A stretch of 64,000 bases of DNA from Pseudomonadota bacterium (GTDB lineage Bacteria; Pseudomonadota; Alphaproteobacteria; Rhizobiales; Rhizobiaceae), in contig JAEYDD010000045.1 in assembly GCA_023404095.1 (NCBI GenBank), positions 1 to 64,000 on the forward strand. Direction: 5' to 3'. The notes under the pieces are model-generated. The model did not search any database. It worked only from the letters and a program-made list of their open reading frames with translations, and was not told where the DNA came from. Of this stretch, positions 63,022-64,000 are shown piece after piece; positions within the stretch are counted from its first letter, which is position 1; each line of letters begins with the position of its first letter. A program made the translations under genes and the position numbers.

Positions 63022-63636
63022 GTGCCTGACATCATCACCTGGCAGCTAGGACCGCTGCCGACGCTTATCAGCCTCGCCTTCGGCTATCTGCTGGGCTCGA
63101 TTCCCTTTGGCCTGCTGCTGACCCGCATGGCCGGCCTCGGCGATGTGCGCAAGATCGGCTCCGGCAACATCGGCGCCACCAACGTGCTGCGCACCGGCAA
63201 CAAGAAGCTGGCCGCGGCCACCCTCCTGCTCGATGCGCTGAAGGGGACAGCGGCGGCGGCAATCGCATCCCGCTACGGGCTGGAAGCCGGCATCGCGGCC
63301 GGCTTTGCCGCCTTCATGGGGCATCTGTTTCCCGTCTGGCTCGGCTTCAAGGGCGGCAAGGGCGTCGCCACCTATCTCGGCATTCTGCTCGGCCTCGTTC
63401 CGTTCATGCTGGCGGTGTTCGCGGCGATCTGGGTCTCGGTTGCCTATCTCTCGCGCTATTCCTCCCTTGCCGCCCTGGTTGCAACGGCGGCATGTCCGGT
63501 TGTATTGTGGTTTACGGGGAACGAAGAGGTTGCGATACTGTTTGCGGTCATGACGCTGATCACATGGTTCAAGCATCGCGCAAACCTCTCGCGCCTGCTG
63601 AACGGCACCGAAAGCAGGATCGGCGACAAGGGTTAG
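63022..63636 (+). CDS. plsY: Acyl-phosphate:glycerol-3-phosphate acyltransferase
   Basis: A 204-residue polytopic membrane enzyme that acylates glycerol-3-phosphate from acyl-phosphate, the first step of phospholipid synthesis. The family motifs are present: [49 protein letters not shown], and [13 protein letters not shown]. The start is GTG 63022 with GGGGAAAC upstream. dprA begins 27 bases after its stop on the same strand. Confidence 0.95.
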   Translation: MPDIITWQLGPLPTLISLAFGYLLGSIPFGLLLTRMAGLGDVRKIGSGNIGATNVLRTGNKKLAAATLLLDALKGTAAAAIASRYGLEAGIAAGFAAFMGHLFPVWLGFKGGKGVATYLGILLGLVPFMLAVFAAIWVSVAYLSRYSSLAALVATAACPVVLWFTGNEEVAILFAVMTLITWFKHRANLSRLLNGTESRIGDKG

Positions 63637-63663
63637 CTACAGACACGTCAGGACGGGGGGCAC

Positions 63664-64000
63664 ATGTCCGAAGGCGCAGGCAGGCAGGGGATTGCGCTTT
63701 CGGAGAGACAGAAGATCGCCTGGCTGCGGCTGATCCGCAGCGACAATGTCGGTCCGGTCACCTTCCGCGACCTCATCAACCACTTCGGAACGGCCGAGGC
63801 TGCGCTTGAAATGCTGCCCGAACTTTCCAGGCGCGGCGGCGCCGTGCGCTCCATCCGCATCGCAGGCCATGCGGATGCCGAGCGGGAGATGGAACTGGCA
63901 CACCGCCATGGAGCGGCCTTCGTCGGCATCGGCGAGCCCGACTATCCTCCCTTTCTGAGAAAAATCGACGGCGCGCCGCCGCTTCTGGCCATGAAGGGCA
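63664..64000 (+). CDS. dprA: DNA processing protein DprA (partial, cut by window end)
   Basis: The 112 visible codons read SERQKIAWLRLIRSDNVGPVTFRDLINHFGTAEAALEMLPELSRRGG, then AEREMELAHRHGAAFVGIGEPDYPPFLRKIDGAPPLLAMKG. This is the N-terminal helical (SAM-like) domain of DprA leading into its Rossmann fold. DprA loads RecA on incoming single-stranded DNA during transformation. ATG 63664 follows GGGGGGCAC. The gene runs off the right edge, so its integrity cannot be judged. Confidence 0.9.
   Translation, partial: MSEGAGRQGIALSERQKIAWLRLIRSDNVGPVTFRDLINHFGTAEAALEMLPELSRRGGAVRSIRIAGHADAEREMELAHRHGAAFVGIGEPDYPPFLRKIDGAPPLLAMKG

Noticed and set aside
1..64000. tRNA, rRNA, CRISPR arrays, prophage modules
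   Set aside because: I looked for cloverleaf-like segments, regularly spaced repeats and phage structural genes and saw none. A covariance-model search would be needed to exclude small RNA genes.

Overview
The window looks like a chromosome segment of a high-G+C alphaproteobacterium of the Rhizobiaceae (Rhizobium / Agrobacterium / Shinella / Ensifer group; I cannot fix the genus). The evidence is the order of housekeeping genes in the right half (nadK, prfB, mrcA, amiC, rne, aroQ-accB-accC-aat, gatB, gatCA, ruvX, pyrB-pyrC, plsY, dprA), an RNase E with an acidic insert in its S1 domain, an NDUFA12-like complex I protein and a RIME-like palindromic repeat at 62.8 kb.

Left part, 1 to about 30 kb, is accessory. 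It opens with an IS3-type transposase remnant, a Tat-exported arylsulfatase and the C-terminal remnant of an alkyl sulfatase. Next come an MltF-like lytic transglycosylase, a carboxymuconolactone-decarboxylase-type protein and a fusion of a class III nucleotide cyclase to a LysR effector-binding domain. Three paralogous regulators (PhoB/CadC-type winged helix plus STAND-type ATPase; starts at 7103, 24288 and about 25905, the last one short) are spread among small detoxification and redox genes. These are an MFS exporter, an exported VOC protein with an ABM protein and an SDR, a DsbA-NhaA fusion, an aldehyde dehydrogenase / SDR / GlcG-like group that includes a frameshifted alpha/beta hydrolase, a cNMP-binding flavoprotein, an Old Yellow Enzyme, an exported alpha/beta hydrolase, a DJ-1/PfpI protein and an ABM protein. 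Direct repeats with an exact 10-bp period (TTYACC-like half-sites) lie before four of these loci. I read this as a possible operator family for the PhoB-type regulators.

Right part, about 30.4 to 64 kb, is conserved core: NAD kinase; RF2 with a programmed +1 frameshift; peptidoglycan synthesis and hydrolysis (mrcA, amiC); RNase E; the shikimate / fatty-acid block aroQ-accB-accC followed by aat; DUF2155 and NDUFA12-like genes; GatCAB amidotransferase genes, each followed by a GNAT acetyltransferase; RuvX; AidB-like acyl-CoA dehydrogenase; aspartate transcarbamoylase with a dihydroorotase homologue that has lost its metal ligands; PlsY; and the start of DprA. Accessory pieces inside the core are a lower-G+C helix-turn-helix/membrane orphan (46.5 kb), an Rrf2 regulator with a flavoprotein (50.4-51.8 kb) and a YjhX-type toxin gene beside a GNAT gene (52.0-52.9 kb).

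The points most worth following up are the cyclase-LysR fusion, the three STAND regulators with the 10-bp-period repeats, the cNMP-binding flavoprotein lacking the thioredoxin-reductase CxxC, the apparently non-catalytic PyrC, and the YjhX/GNAT pair. All calls rest on reading the sequence; no database search was run.
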